Shown: positions 28,080-39,397 of the stretch, in pieces | Layout: the number at the start of each line of letters is the position of its first letter | How positions within the stretch are numbered: the stretch's first letter is position 1 | Assembly (NCBI RefSeq): GCF_900106645.1 | Contig: NZ_FNMV01000011.1 | Span: 62,001 to 126,000 of the forward strand | Origin: Flavobacterium degerlachei | GTDB lineage: Bacteria > Bacteroidota > Bacteroidia > Flavobacteriales > Flavobacteriaceae | Direction of reading: 5' to 3' | DNA: 64,000 nucleotides | Translations under genes and position numbers: made by a program | The notes under the pieces: generated by a model | What the model was told of the DNA's origin: nothing | Database searches by the model: none | The model's input: only the letters and a program-made list of their open reading frames with translations

Positions 28080-31000
28080 AAAAGTAGAAATACAAGCTTT
28101 TAGAGCTTATGAAGAGATTGCTAATGGAACTTTTGATTTCAATATTTCAAAAGACGATCAAGAAGTAACAGCAGACTTTGTTTCAATTTTCGCACCAAAT
28201 GGTTTTGGAAAAACATCATTTTATGATGCTGTAGAATATGGTCTTACTGATAGCATTGATAGATTTTTAAAGAATGTAAAATTAAATAAGGAGGCTGCCA
28301 AGTCAGAAAGACAACTCAATCTAAATCAAAAGGGTCAATATCTTTTGAGAAATAAATATGCCCCTGACAGTTTAGATACCGAAATAAATATTCATTTTAC
28401 AGATTCTACCATACCATCCATAAAAAAGAAAATAGATAAAGCCAATAGAAAAGGTACGGTGGATTTTCATTTTACTGAAAGTCGAGTACAAAACAAATAT
28501 TTTCAATCAGTTATATTGTCACAGGATTGGATTGATGCTTTTTTAAAAGTTGAAGATCCATCTGCTCGATATGATAAATTCATGAGCTATTTTGGAGATA
28601 AGAAGTTAGATGATTATTATAAAAAAATAATCGAACTAATAAATCAGAACAATAAAACAATTAACGACATTAAAGAAAAATTAACTGGAGTTCAACAAAT
28701 ATTAGATTTCTCAGGAGATAAGGACATTCTTAAAAAGGTCAATGATAAAATCGTTGAATTGAATACCTTAGGTGATAAAATTAATCCTATACTGGAAACT
28801 TACAGCGAAACTGATTCATTTAATCTATCTAATTTCATTTCAGAGAGATTGAATGACATCAATTTCAAAAATAAGAAACAGGAGGAACTTTTAGCGTTTA
28901 TTGCCAGTGTTTTTTCTGAAAGTACAGATGTAGTCGGTATTGAAAATTATTTTAATTCAAAAATTGATTTTGTAAAATCGGATAATGTTCTGATAGAGTT
29001 ACAAAATATTCTAGAAAATTTTAAAAAGAAAGACAAATCAATTAATGAGTTAAATCAGATTACTAAAAATCAGAAACAATTAATTTTAGAAAAAGAAAAG
29101 ATTGAAGGTGTTTTTAACCATTTCTCGGATTATATTCAAATTAACGATGAAGTTTTAAAAATTGAAGAGCAAATTACAAAAGAAAGTGAAAAGGAAACTG
29201 AAATAGAAAAAGAGGTTTTAAATTTAAGAATTCTTGAATCTGATCAAAAAAGTAAGCTTGAAAACCTTAATAATCAAATCAATGATCTAGAATTAAATAT
29301 TGAGAACCTCCCTCAATTGAATAAAACATATAATGATAACACCATTAAATCTGTTGATCTAAAAAACAAAATCGACAGTGAGGAATTAAAACTTAAACCT
29401 TTACTACAATCCAGACTAGATTTGGAATTAGAAATTAAAGAATTAGATAACGCTGTCAAAAATATTGAGAAAAAACTGTACCCTTCAATCAACGAAAAAC
29501 TTTTTTTTGATTCCAAAGATTTAATACTCGAAATTGAAGGAAACGAAAAAGATCTCAAAGAAAGATCAAAAAGTCTTGAGCTGATTAATGTACAAATTAA
29601 AGAACAAGAGAACTTAAATAAAGATATTGCCACATTCATTTTAAAAGGAGCAGAGATAATTGATAAAACTCAAGAATCAACTTGTCCACTTTGCAACTTT
29701 GAATATACTTCTTTTAAAGAACTTTCACTTCGTGTTGCTAATAATAATTTATTATCAGATCTTTTATCATCACTAGCAAAGCAACGTACTGATATTGAAG
29801 TTCAAATTGATTCAATATCGGAATTACTAAAAGAAAATATTAAAAAAATCACTAATTCATTAAATAAAAATCTAGCAGAAAAAACAGAAGTATTATCAAA
29901 ACTTTCAATAAATATCATAGATATTGAAATTTCTAAAAAAAGCTTAACTACAGCATTTGATGAGTTAAAGCAAAGTTTGCAGAAATTCAATCTTATGTTA
30001 GCTGGTGTTTCTTATGGGGAATTTACTAAAGCAAATGAAGATCAGTTACTTACTCTTAAAAAAGAATTATCCATTCATAATCAGGAAATTGAAAAAAGCA
30101 CATTAGCTTTAAATTCTAAAATTGCAGAACTTGAAATTATTGAAAATAGAATTAAAACATTTGGAATATCAATACTCGAATTAAAAGAGAAAGAAGTTTA
30201 TATAAAAATCACAGAGTATTATAAATTTGAATTTCCTAATCAAAAAATAGAGCTAAACTTATTAGAGAAGCAACTAATAACTGTTACCGATCTCGTAGTA
30301 TCGAATATAACACAAATTGATGAGCTCCAGAAAAGTATTACAGATTTAGACGAAATACTCAAAAAGTACACTAAAGAATCCGTTGATAAAGAAGTTTTAA
30401 CAAAAACAGAAGAAAAAAACAGTTTAGTAAATAAAATTCTGTCATTTGAACTTGATATTAAATCAAAATTAGAACTTGATGCTAATGGATTTGATAAGGA
30501 ATCTTTAATAAAACAATTAAACGAAAAAAGAGATAGTATAAGAATGACATTTGAAAACAATGAGCAAAAAATAAAAAATTATAATTTGCTCATTGATCTG
30601 AAGAAAAATGTAGAACCATATTTAAAATATGAACGAGCAAAAAAAACCGAAGGAGAACTAAAACGAAGAAAATCATTTCTTGAAAAGAAAATAAAAAAAG
30701 AATTAGAAAAAGAAAAAAATGCAGTTTCAAGCTATCTCAGTGAACAAATTAAATCTTTTTTTTATGAAGATATTATCAATGATATATATCGTCGAATAGA
30801 TCCTCATCCTGATTACAAAAAGATAAAATTTATTTGTGATTTTAAAGATGATAAACCAAAATTAAATGTCTATTTACTAAAAGACGAACTATCTGATGAT
30901 CCCATAATTCCAAACTTGTATTTTAGTGCTGCTCAATTAAACATTCTAAGTCTTAGCATCTTTTTAGCCAAAGCTTTAAATGCAAAAGACAATAAAGATA

Positions 31001-31236
31001 ATCCGATAGACTGTATTTTCATAGACGATCCAATCCAATCAATGGATAGTATAAATATATTGTCTACAATTGATTTATTCAGAAGTATCATGGTAAATCA
31101 TAACAAGCAAATCATACTATCAACTCATGATGAAAACTTTCATAATCTTTTGCAAAAGAAAATGCCCTCAGATTTATTCAAATCAAAATTCATGGAATTA
31201 GAAACTTTTGGAAAAGTCAAAACAGTTTATACATAA
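28069..31236 (+). CDS. ABC-3C system SMC/Rad50-like ATPase
   Basis: The 1055-residue protein has a Rad50-like architecture. Walker A is FAPNGFGKTS (41-50). Two long coiled coils flank a zinc hook CPLC at 539-542, in the middle of the protein. A degenerate signature FSAAQLNILSLSIFLA follows, then Walker B CIFIDDP (982-988) and the H-loop LSTHDE with H1020. Such ATPases hold or scan DNA ends with a hook-dimerised coiled coil. In ABC-3C systems this is the sensor/motor. Its TAA overlaps the ATG of hsdS by one base, so hsdS is read from the same transcript. The protein is AT-rich and lysine/asparagine/isoleucine rich. Confidence 0.87.
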   Translation: MKFKKVEIQAFRAYEEIANGTFDFNISKDDQEVTADFVSIFAPNGFGKTSFYDAVEYGLTDSIDRFLKNVKLNKEAAKSERQLNLNQKGQYLLRNKYAPDSLDTEINIHFTDSTIPSIKKKIDKANRKGTVDFHFTESRVQNKYFQSVILSQDWIDAFLKVEDPSARYDKFMSYFGDKKLDDYYKKIIELINQNNKTINDIKEKLTGVQQILDFSGDKDILKKVNDKIVELNTLGDKINPILETYSETDSFNLSNFISERLNDINFKNKKQEELLAFIASVFSESTDVVGIENYFNSKIDFVKSDNVLIELQNILENFKKKDKSINELNQITKNQKQLILEKEKIEGVFNHFSDYIQINDEVLKIEEQITKESEKETEIEKEVLNLRILESDQKSKLENLNNQINDLELNIENLPQLNKTYNDNTIKSVDLKNKIDSEELKLKPLLQSRLDLELEIKELDNAVKNIEKKLYPSINEKLFFDSKDLILEIEGNEKDLKERSKSLELINVQIKEQENLNKDIATFILKGAEIIDKTQESTCPLCNFEYTSFKELSLRVANNNLLSDLLSSLAKQRTDIEVQIDSISELLKENIKKITNSLNKNLAEKTEVLSKLSINIIDIEISKKSLTTAFDELKQSLQKFNLMLAGVSYGEFTKANEDQLLTLKKELSIHNQEIEKSTLALNSKIAELEIIENRIKTFGISILELKEKEVYIKITEYYKFEFPNQKIELNLLEKQLITVTDLVVSNITQIDELQKSITDLDEILKKYTKESVDKEVLTKTEEKNSLVNKILSFELDIKSKLELDANGFDKESLIKQLNEKRDSIRMTFENNEQKIKNYNLLIDLKKNVEPYLKYERAKKTEGELKRRKSFLEKKIKKELEKEKNAVSSYLSEQIKSFFYEDIINDIYRRIDPHPDYKKIKFICDFKDDKPKLNVYLLKDELSDDPIIPNLYFSAAQLNILSLSIFLAKALNAKDNKDNPIDCIFIDDPIQSMDSINILSTIDLFRSIMVNHNKQIILSTHDENFHNLLQKKMPSDLFKSKFMELETFGKVKTVYT

Positions 31237-32477
31237 TGCAAAATAAATCATCAAAAAACTGGAAATATAAAAGATTAGGTGATATGTTCACTTTTGTTGG
31301 AGGTGGTACACCTAGAAAAACCCAATCAGATTACTGGAATGGTAGTTTAAATTGGGCATCAGTTAAAGATGTAAAAGGTAACATTCTTAAATCTACTAAA
31401 GATTTTATAACTGAAAAAGGCTTGAAAAATAGTGCTTCAAATCTTGCAGAAAAGAATGATGTGATTTTAATAACAAGGATTTTACCAGGGAGATCAATAA
31501 TCACAAATATTCACACTGCAATTAATCAAGATTTAAAAATTGCTAAACCAAAATTTGAAACTACTTCAAAATTTATCTACTATTTTTTTAGTGCAATTGA
31601 AAGAGATTGTATCAAAAAATCTAGTGGAACAACGGTACTAGGAATTACTTTAAATAATTTGAATGAATTATTAATTCCTGATTTATCACTTGAAGAACAA
31701 AACTCTATAGTCTCCAAAATAGAAGAACTATTTAGCGAGTTAGACAAAGGCATCGAGGATTTAAAAATCGCACAACTGCAACTCAAAACCTATAGACAAA
31801 GTGTGTTGAAATATGCTTTTGAAGGGAAGTTGACGAATAAAAAAGTTAAAGATGTTGTATTGCCGAAAGGGTGGAAAGTTGCAAAATTAAGTGAAGTCTC
31901 ATCTTTAATTACAAAAGGGGCATCTCCAAAATGGCAAGGAATAAATTATACTCAGGATAACTCCCAAGTGCTTTTCATTACTAGTGAAAATGTTAGAGAA
32001 AATTATATTGATATCTCAAAACCAAAATATCTTGAATTGGCCTTTAATGAAAAACAAAAAAGATCTATACTCCAATATGGTGACATATTAATTAATATTG
32101 TTGGCGCATCAATTGGTAGAGCAGCCATTTTTAATTTAAAAATAAATTCTAATATTAATCAAGCAGTTTCAATTGTGAGATTGAATAATGAAACTGACAA
32201 ACATTATATTTCATATTTTTTAAATTCAAATAAAGCGTTTAGCTATTATAATTTAAATAAGGTAGATGTTGCAAGAGCAAATTTAAGTCTTGCCGATATA
32301 GGAAATATTGAATTTTGGTTACCTACTCTCCAAGAACAACAAAAAATTGTCCAAGAAATAGAAAGCCGTTTGAGTGTTGCCGATAAAATGGAGGAAAGTA
32401 TTGCACAAAGCCTACAACAAGCCGAGGTGTTAAGACAGAGTATCTTGAAAAAGGCGTTTAGTGGGGAGTTGGTTTAA
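31236..32477 (+). CDS. hsdS: Type I restriction-modification specificity subunit
   Basis: The 413-residue protein has the HsdS two-fold plan: target-recognition domain 1 (about 8-150, opening WKYKRLGDMFTFVGGGTPRK), a central conserved helix (EEQNSIVSKIEELFSELD...YRQSVLKYAFEGKL), target-recognition domain 2 (about 205-365, WKVAKLSEVSSLITKG) and a C-terminal conserved helix (EQQKIVQEIESRLS...RQSILKKAFSGEL). The two halves bind the two parts of a split recognition sequence; the sequence read cannot be predicted. The gene begins in the stop of the ABC-3C ATPase gene and ends 17 bases before the next MBL gene, so it lies between the two accessory cassettes. Confidence 0.93.
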   Translation: MQNKSSKNWKYKRLGDMFTFVGGGTPRKTQSDYWNGSLNWASVKDVKGNILKSTKDFITEKGLKNSASNLAEKNDVILITRILPGRSIITNIHTAINQDLKIAKPKFETTSKFIYYFFSAIERDCIKKSSGTTVLGITLNNLNELLIPDLSLEEQNSIVSKIEELFSELDKGIEDLKIAQLQLKTYRQSVLKYAFEGKLTNKKVKDVVLPKGWKVAKLSEVSSLITKGASPKWQGINYTQDNSQVLFITSENVRENYIDISKPKYLELAFNEKQKRSILQYGDILINIVGASIGRAAIFNLKINSNINQAVSIVRLNNETDKHYISYFLNSNKAFSYYNLNKVDVARANLSLADIGNIEFWLPTLQEQQKIVQEIESRLSVADKMEESIAQSLQQAEVLRQSILKKAFSGELV

Positions 32478-32494
32478 AAATAAATAAAATAAAA

Positions 32495-33784
32495 ATGTTA
32501 AATTCAAATTTCAAGTTCCATCCAGTAGGTCAAGGGAGTTTTTACACAGGGCACTTAAAATTATATAATAAAAGTCATAAAGAATTTAATTTTGTTTATG
32601 ATTGTGGTAGCTTAAGTGACAGGAACAACATAAACGAATCTATTAAATATTATAAGAAAAGACTTTGGCATAATTCTTTAGATGTTCTATTTATATCACA
32701 TTTAGATGATGACCATATAAATGGAGTAAAAGACTTACTAGATGGCATAAGATGCGAAAATATTTATTTACCCTATTTAACTCCTTTTGAAAGACTCTTT
32801 GTTGCTATTACACATAATCTTAGAGATGTTGATAATTTTAACGATTTTATTAATTTCGTAATTAGTCCCTCTGATTACATTCTATCCATAGAAGGAGCTA
32901 ATATTGGAAAAATAAACTATATAAAGGGAAACTCTGAAAATGATTTACCTCATGATAAAGCTCCCGAAAAACCTTTAAATCCTGATAATTTTGATAATGA
33001 ATTTATTGACAACCTTGAGATACTACTCAAAAGTGAATTCAATGAAGAAATTTTAAAATTAACTAAAGATCAAAAAATAGTTTTTAAAAAAGCCAATGGA
33101 AAATTAAAGTTTGGAATTGTATGGGAGTTTTATCTTTATAATGAACCTGGAACGACTAATCAAACAGACAATTTTATTGAATCAATTGAAAAAATCTACG
33201 GTTTCAGAGTTAATGAACAATTAACACAAGCTGAATTAAATACAATTTTAAGTGCTAGAGATAATTTAAAAAAACTAAAAATCAAATTTAGAAACACTTT
33301 TAAAAATTTGAATAAAACAGGACTAATTGTCCAACACAAACCACTGGCTCATAAGCAATCCTTTTTACATAAAGAAGAAAGTTTTCATTCTAATATTGAA
33401 CATTATTTTAATCCTTTTTATAGAAGATTGAAACGGTTTCACTTTAAAAATATCGACCCAATTGAATACAATTGGGGAGTAACGCTATTAACGGGTGATA
33501 TTGGATTAAACCAAATTGAAAATTCTTTTTATGTTAAAAATCATTTGAATTATGTTCTGGTTTTCCAAGTTCCACATCATGGTTCAAATACTGGCTGGAA
33601 TAGAGACTTCCTTAGAAATTTAAATCATAAAGGCAAGACATCTGCAATTATCAATTTTGGTTACGGAAATACTTATGGCCATCCTAAACCTAATATCCTT
33701 CTAGATTTAGACAGCGACAATTTCGATATAAGATTTTGTAATCAATTTGAAAGTTTTGAATACACGATAGATTTAATGTTTTAA
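32495..33784 (+). CDS. ComEC-like MBL-fold hydrolase, second of three (patatin cassette)
   Basis: The 429-residue protein starts with the ComEC-like VGQGSFYTG, has VYDCGS, the metal motif SHLDDDHINGV (H69-x-D71-D72-D73-H74), TLLTGDIG and VFQVPHHGSNTGWN. It is about 85 residues longer than the first MBL protein owing to an insertion between the metal motif and the LLTGDIG strand (about residues 90-325). There is no signal peptide. The gene is four bases upstream of the patatin-like gene. The two sequences are not close to each other beyond the metal motifs, so this is probably not a recent duplication of 25182. Confidence 0.78.
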   Translation: MLNSNFKFHPVGQGSFYTGHLKLYNKSHKEFNFVYDCGSLSDRNNINESIKYYKKRLWHNSLDVLFISHLDDDHINGVKDLLDGIRCENIYLPYLTPFERLFVAITHNLRDVDNFNDFINFVISPSDYILSIEGANIGKINYIKGNSENDLPHDKAPEKPLNPDNFDNEFIDNLEILLKSEFNEEILKLTKDQKIVFKKANGKLKFGIVWEFYLYNEPGTTNQTDNFIESIEKIYGFRVNEQLTQAELNTILSARDNLKKLKIKFRNTFKNLNKTGLIVQHKPLAHKQSFLHKEESFHSNIEHYFNPFYRRLKRFHFKNIDPIEYNWGVTLLTGDIGLNQIENSFYVKNHLNYVLVFQVPHHGSNTGWNRDFLRNLNHKGKTSAIINFGYGNTYGHPKPNILLDLDSDNFDIRFCNQFESFEYTIDLMF

Positions 33785-33788
33785 AATT

Positions 33789-35090
33789 ATGAAAAACAAT
33801 AAAAAAATAGGATTGAGTCTATCTGGAGGAGGATATAGAGCAACAATATATCATTTAGGAACGCTTAGAAAACTTAAAGAAATGAATTTACTCGATAAAG
33901 TGGATGTTATTTCTACTATATCTGGTGGTTCAATTACTGGAGCTTATTATGGATTAAAAGGTGAAAAATTTGAAGAGTTTGATAAGGGTTTAATTAATAT
34001 AGTAAAGAAAAGTATAATCAGAGGAATCTATTTTTCATTTCGGTTTATCTGTATAATTATTACTTTACTATTAATTTTAGGATTGATTGTATTTCTTTTA
34101 TTTACTAAATATGCTTGGATTTCAACACCTTTATTATTAATTACAGTTTTTATAATAATTGTATTTCAGTATAGTATTTTCCCAGTTAGTCATATAATAA
34201 ATAGACTATATTCAAAATGGTTTTTTGAAGGTAAAACATTAAAAGATTTTAATATAGCACCAATTATTGCAATCAATGCAACAAATGTCGAAACAGGAAG
34301 GCCTTTTACGTTTTCTAAAAACAAAATGAGTGATTCAAGTTATGAATATCCTACTAATGGAGAAACTCCTATAAAATTTAAACAAGATAATTTCCCAATA
34401 TCATTAGCTGTTGCATCTTCAACTTGTGTTCCTTTTGCATTTACACCTATTTATATTGAAAAAAAATTCTATCACAATGAAAATGACTTTTCCAGAATTA
34501 AACCTTGTTTAGTTGATGGTGGTGTTTATGATAATCAAGGAGTTCATAAATTAACTCATGGAAACAGTTCTTATGTATGTGACATAGTTATAGTAAGTGA
34601 TGCTGGAGATTTGATGCCAAAGATAAATTCATTTAATAATGTAATTCAACTTTTAGTAAGAACCAGTGATATTTTCATGAATCGAATTAAAAATTATCAA
34701 ATGATACAGCATGTTTTTGATAATTACAAATTCAATAAAAAACCAATCGCATACCAATCTTTAGGTTGGGATTTTGATAGTTGCATAAAAGGCTTTATGG
34801 ATAACCTTAAAAAAGGAGCTATTATAGATGATGTCATTGATGCTCATGAGATTTCTAGATCAGAAATAGAAAATAAAGAATGGGAATTAATTCAAAATAA
34901 GCTTGAAGAAAGGATTCATTACAATGTGATAAAATCGAAGCAACCAACTAAAGATGAATTAAACATAGCTAGGTCTGTTTCAACCAATCTAAAATCACTA
35001 CAAGATTTTCAAATTAACAATTTAATAAAACAAGCCGCATGTTTAACAGAAATACAAATAAAACTGTATTGTCCAATTTTAATAGATTAA
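33789..35090 (+). CDS. Membrane-anchored patatin-like phospholipase
   Basis: The 433-residue protein has the patatin oxyanion loop SLSGGGYRAT (residues 10-19), the nucleophile elbow ISGGSITGA with S48, and the dyad aspartate D243 in LVDGGVYDN. Between them two hydrophobic helices (about 80-107 and 110-134) interrupt the lipase domain, so the enzyme is likely held at the inner membrane with its active site on the cytoplasmic face. Patatin-like enzymes cut membrane phospholipids; as defence effectors (for example in CBASS) they kill the infected cell. Here no cyclase is present and the partners are two MBL hydrolases, which suggests a different control. All gaps to the neighbours are four bases. 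Confidence 0.82.
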   Translation: MKNNKKIGLSLSGGGYRATIYHLGTLRKLKEMNLLDKVDVISTISGGSITGAYYGLKGEKFEEFDKGLINIVKKSIIRGIYFSFRFICIIITLLLILGLIVFLLFTKYAWISTPLLLITVFIIIVFQYSIFPVSHIINRLYSKWFFEGKTLKDFNIAPIIAINATNVETGRPFTFSKNKMSDSSYEYPTNGETPIKFKQDNFPISLAVASSTCVPFAFTPIYIEKKFYHNENDFSRIKPCLVDGGVYDNQGVHKLTHGNSSYVCDIVIVSDAGDLMPKINSFNNVIQLLVRTSDIFMNRIKNYQMIQHVFDNYKFNKKPIAYQSLGWDFDSCIKGFMDNLKKGAIIDDVIDAHEISRSEIENKEWELIQNKLEERIHYNVIKSKQPTKDELNIARSVSTNLKSLQDFQINNLIKQAACLTEIQIKLYCPILID

Positions 35091-35094
35091 TCTT

Positions 35095-36099
35095 ATGCGG
35101 TACGAAATAGAAATGCTTAATGTAGGTAATGCTGATGCAATTATTCTAAGATATTTTAATAATGAAGGCCACGAATATGTTGTAGTTATTGATGCAGGTA
35201 ATAAAAAAGATGGTATAAAAGTAGCTGAACAAATTAATGCTTTTACAAATCAAAAATATATTGATTTAGCCATATGCAGCCATCCAGATAGCGATCATAT
35301 CGGAGGTTTCTTTTATTTAGTTGAAAATATAAGAATTGATGAGTTTTGGATTCATGACCCAGCTAAACATGTTGATATAAGTGAAATTAGAAAATCAATT
35401 AGTCTAGCAAAATTGACAAAGAGCATGAGTAAAATTACAGAATCGATTGATAATAATATTAACTTATTAGAAGTAATAAGAAGAAAAGGCATATCACACA
35501 AAGAGCCTTTTACAGGAGTTAATCACAATCAAATTCCATTAACTGTTTTAGGGCCTTCAATCCTTTTTTATGAAAGTTTAATTAAAAATTTTAGAGATGT
35601 TAAACAATTATTTGAAGAAGAAAATAGATTAGAATATGATGATAAAGAAGTATATGAAAATGATATTGAATATTTATTTGAATCTTTATCATTAACATTA
35701 GATGAAGATGATGATAAATCCTCTGAAAATAATAGTAGTACAATCATTGCATTTCATCCAGAAAATAATAAAAAATATTTATTTACAGCAGATACAGGTC
35801 CAATGGCATTACAAGAAGTTGTTGATAATAATTTTGAATGGACAAAAAATTTGGATTGGCTTGATGTTCCTCATCATGGAAGTAAAAAAAACTTAAATTC
35901 ATCATTAATTCATCATTTTTCACCAAAAGTTGCTTTTATTTCAGGAAAAGGTAAAAGGAAATATCCAAGTCAAGCAGTTGTTAAAGCTTTAAAAAAAGTA
36001 GGTACTCTAGTTTATTCTACATCGAAATCGAATAGTAATATAATTCACAAAGAAGGGTTTGATTTTAGACCAGGATATGAAACAGCACAACAATATTAG
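35095..36099 (+). CDS. ComEC-like MBL-fold hydrolase, third of three (patatin cassette)
   Basis: The 334-residue protein has a short ComEC-like start IEMLNVGNADAIIL, then VVVIDAGNK, the metal motif CSHPDSDHIGG (H63-x-D65-x-D67-H68), YLFTADTG and DVPHHGSKKN. It is soluble. An acidic low-complexity stretch LTLDEDDDKSSENNSS (about 200-215) separates the two halves. The gene is four bases after the patatin gene and 15 bases before hsdM. Together with the MBL gene at 32495 it brackets the lipase, so one may act on a signal or nucleic acid that controls the lipase; this is inference. Confidence 0.78.
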   Translation: MRYEIEMLNVGNADAIILRYFNNEGHEYVVVIDAGNKKDGIKVAEQINAFTNQKYIDLAICSHPDSDHIGGFFYLVENIRIDEFWIHDPAKHVDISEIRKSISLAKLTKSMSKITESIDNNINLLEVIRRKGISHKEPFTGVNHNQIPLTVLGPSILFYESLIKNFRDVKQLFEEENRLEYDDKEVYENDIEYLFESLSLTLDEDDDKSSENNSSTIIAFHPENNKKYLFTADTGPMALQEVVDNNFEWTKNLDWLDVPHHGSKKNLNSSLIHHFSPKVAFISGKGKRKYPSQAVVKALKKVGTLVYSTSKSNSNIIHKEGFDFRPGYETAQQY

Positions 36100-36114
36100 A
36101 TTAAACACAAAATT

Positions 36115-37608
<1,494 letters not shown>

Positions 37609-37632
37609 AAATTAAAAAACATCATATTTACA

Positions 37633-38373
37633 ATGGCGAAATTTTTAAATACAACTGGTGTATCTTATCATTTAGAAGAACTCATTAAAGGAACAAAAGA
37701 GAGATTAATTCTTATCAGCCCCTACTTACAGTTCTCCGAAAGAATTAAAGAACATCTTAGTAATTTGAATATTCAAAAAAGGGACATTAGAATTGTTTAC
37801 AGAGAAAACAAGCTTCAATATGAAGAGAACAACTGGTTAGAAAGCCAAATTGGAATTCGCACAAGTCTCTGTAAAACCCTTCATGCTAAATGCTATATAA
37901 ACGAAAATGAAGCAATCATTACTTCAATGAATTTGTATGCATTTTCTCAACAAAATAACAATGAAATGGGAATATATATTTCCAAGAAAGAAGATACAGA
38001 CTTGTATAATGCGACACTTGAAGAAGCTCAACGTCTATTGACGATAAGTGAAGAATTTAGAGTGACAGTCAAAAAAGTCACTCCAGATACACTACCAAGA
38101 ATAGAAAAAAAAGTTGCGGAAACAAAACCATCCAATATTAAATTATCAAGAAAGAATACCGGTTTTTGCATCAGAACTGGCGTTGCAATTCCGTTCAATA
38201 TAGAAAAGCCAATGGGACTTGACTCTTATAAATCTTGGAGTAAATACAGCGATCCAGAATATGCAGAAAAATTTTGTCATTTCTCAGGTGAGTCATCAAA
38301 AGGTAGTACTTGTGTGAACCGACCGATACTTAAAAATAATTGGAAAAAAGCAAAGGAACTATTTGACTTATAA
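37633..38373 (+). CDS. PLD-like domain protein with C-terminal CIRTG zinc-like domain
   Basis: The 246-residue protein opens with a PLD-like half-site: LILISPYLQFSERI strand, then LHAKCYINENEAIITSMNLY with an H84-x-K86 pair. The usual aspartate of HxKx4D is Glu here (E91), so catalysis may be weak. The last 70 residues form a separate domain with CIRTGVAIPFNIEKP, FCHFSGESSKGSTC and two further cysteines that could bind zinc. PLD-like nucleases in defence loci cut nucleic acids as dimers. The gene is 24 bases after hsdM and closes the packed part of the operon. A related C-terminal domain recurs as a fragment at 39398. Confidence 0.72.
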   Translation: MAKFLNTTGVSYHLEELIKGTKERLILISPYLQFSERIKEHLSNLNIQKRDIRIVYRENKLQYEENNWLESQIGIRTSLCKTLHAKCYINENEAIITSMNLYAFSQQNNNEMGIYISKKEDTDLYNATLEEAQRLLTISEEFRVTVKKVTPDTLPRIEKKVAETKPSNIKLSRKNTGFCIRTGVAIPFNIEKPMGLDSYKSWSKYSDPEYAEKFCHFSGESSKGSTCVNRPILKNNWKKAKELFDL

Positions 38374-38512
38374 TGTTTTAATTGGTTGTTTAGTGCTATT
38401 TCGTTGAGTATAAATACAGCGACCCTAAAGAATCTTCATGGCACGTTTTTATGAAATGATTATATTGTTAAAAAGGAAAAATAATTACAGAACTGATTAA
38501 ACATTTAAATAA
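38374..38512 (+). pseudogene. Short decayed fragment of a PLD-associated domain between two PLD-like genes
   Basis: The 139-base gap contains a stretch (about 38408-38436) that resembles 38235-38260 of the preceding gene: it would read KYSDPKES, against KYSDPEYA. It is out of frame and too short to code. It points to duplication followed by decay. Confidence 0.35.
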
Positions 38513-39376
38513 ATGAAGTTTATTCCAATCATGGAAATATCAGGTCAAATAATGACTTTGATAGAAGATGCAGAAAAGAGTTTGATAATAGTGTCCCCCT
38601 ATATTGAAATAGCCAAATGGGAAAAATTAAAAAAGTGTTTACAGAGAGCTGTCGACAGAGGAGTAAGCATCATAATATATACACGAGAATATGCTAAACA
38701 AAATTTGGATCCATTAAGGGCATTTAAGGTAAAGATAATTTTAGTTAAAGATTTACATTCCAAGATATATCTAAATGATGCTTATGGAATCGTTTCTTCT
38801 CAAAATTTATATCATTATTCAGATATCAATTCTATAGATTTCGCATACAAGACTGAAACCGATGAGGAGAGAAATCAACTAGTTAATTTGATAAATAAAT
38901 ATTTAGCGAACTCGAAACCTATTGAACAATATATTATTGCGTCAAAAACGGAAGTTGGTAATGAGATTGTTGTTGAAAAAGAAGAAGGCACAAATGTTTT
39001 TCCTTTAAAAGATATCGATTTGGAAAAAATTAAAGAATGGTTCCATGATAAATTTCCCGAAATTAAAATGAATAGTACTAAGCAATATGTTTATTGCAAT
39101 AAACTATTAGCTTGTGGTGACGTCATGTTGAGAGAAGGGTTTGAGATTCGATTTTCTTATGGTATTAAAAATCAAGATCAATATATAAAAGCAATACAAA
39201 CACTTAATTTCGAAAATAATAATTATAAATATGAGAAAACTTTAGTAACAAATAATTCTCAAGCCCCTTATTTAATTTATGTGCCACAAGAAGTTACTGA
39301 TATTCAAAAGTTAATTTATGATTATATTTTTATAGCCAAAACGATTATCGATAAAACTAGAAATATTAAGATTTAA
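38513..39376 (+). CDS. PLD-like domain protein without the CIRTG domain
   Basis: The 287-residue protein has SLIIVSPYIEIAKWEKLK and DLHSKIYLNDAYGIVSSQNLY (H82-x-K84, D89 gives a full HxKx4D). The rest (about 140-287) contains a charged linker (IVVEKEEGTN) and a domain of unknown type. It is more likely to be a live PLD-type hydrolase than the preceding protein because the HKD motif is complete. No signal peptide. The gene stands alone with a 139-base gap before it, and a decayed third relative follows. Confidence 0.7.
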   Translation: MKFIPIMEISGQIMTLIEDAEKSLIIVSPYIEIAKWEKLKKCLQRAVDRGVSIIIYTREYAKQNLDPLRAFKVKIILVKDLHSKIYLNDAYGIVSSQNLYHYSDINSIDFAYKTETDEERNQLVNLINKYLANSKPIEQYIIASKTEVGNEIVVEKEEGTNVFPLKDIDLEKIKEWFHDKFPEIKMNSTKQYVYCNKLLACGDVMLREGFEIRFSYGIKNQDQYIKAIQTLNFENNNYKYEKTLVTNNSQAPYLIYVPQEVTDIQKLIYDYIFIAKTIIDKTRNIKI

Positions 39377-39397
39377 ATTATATTTTACAATAAATAA

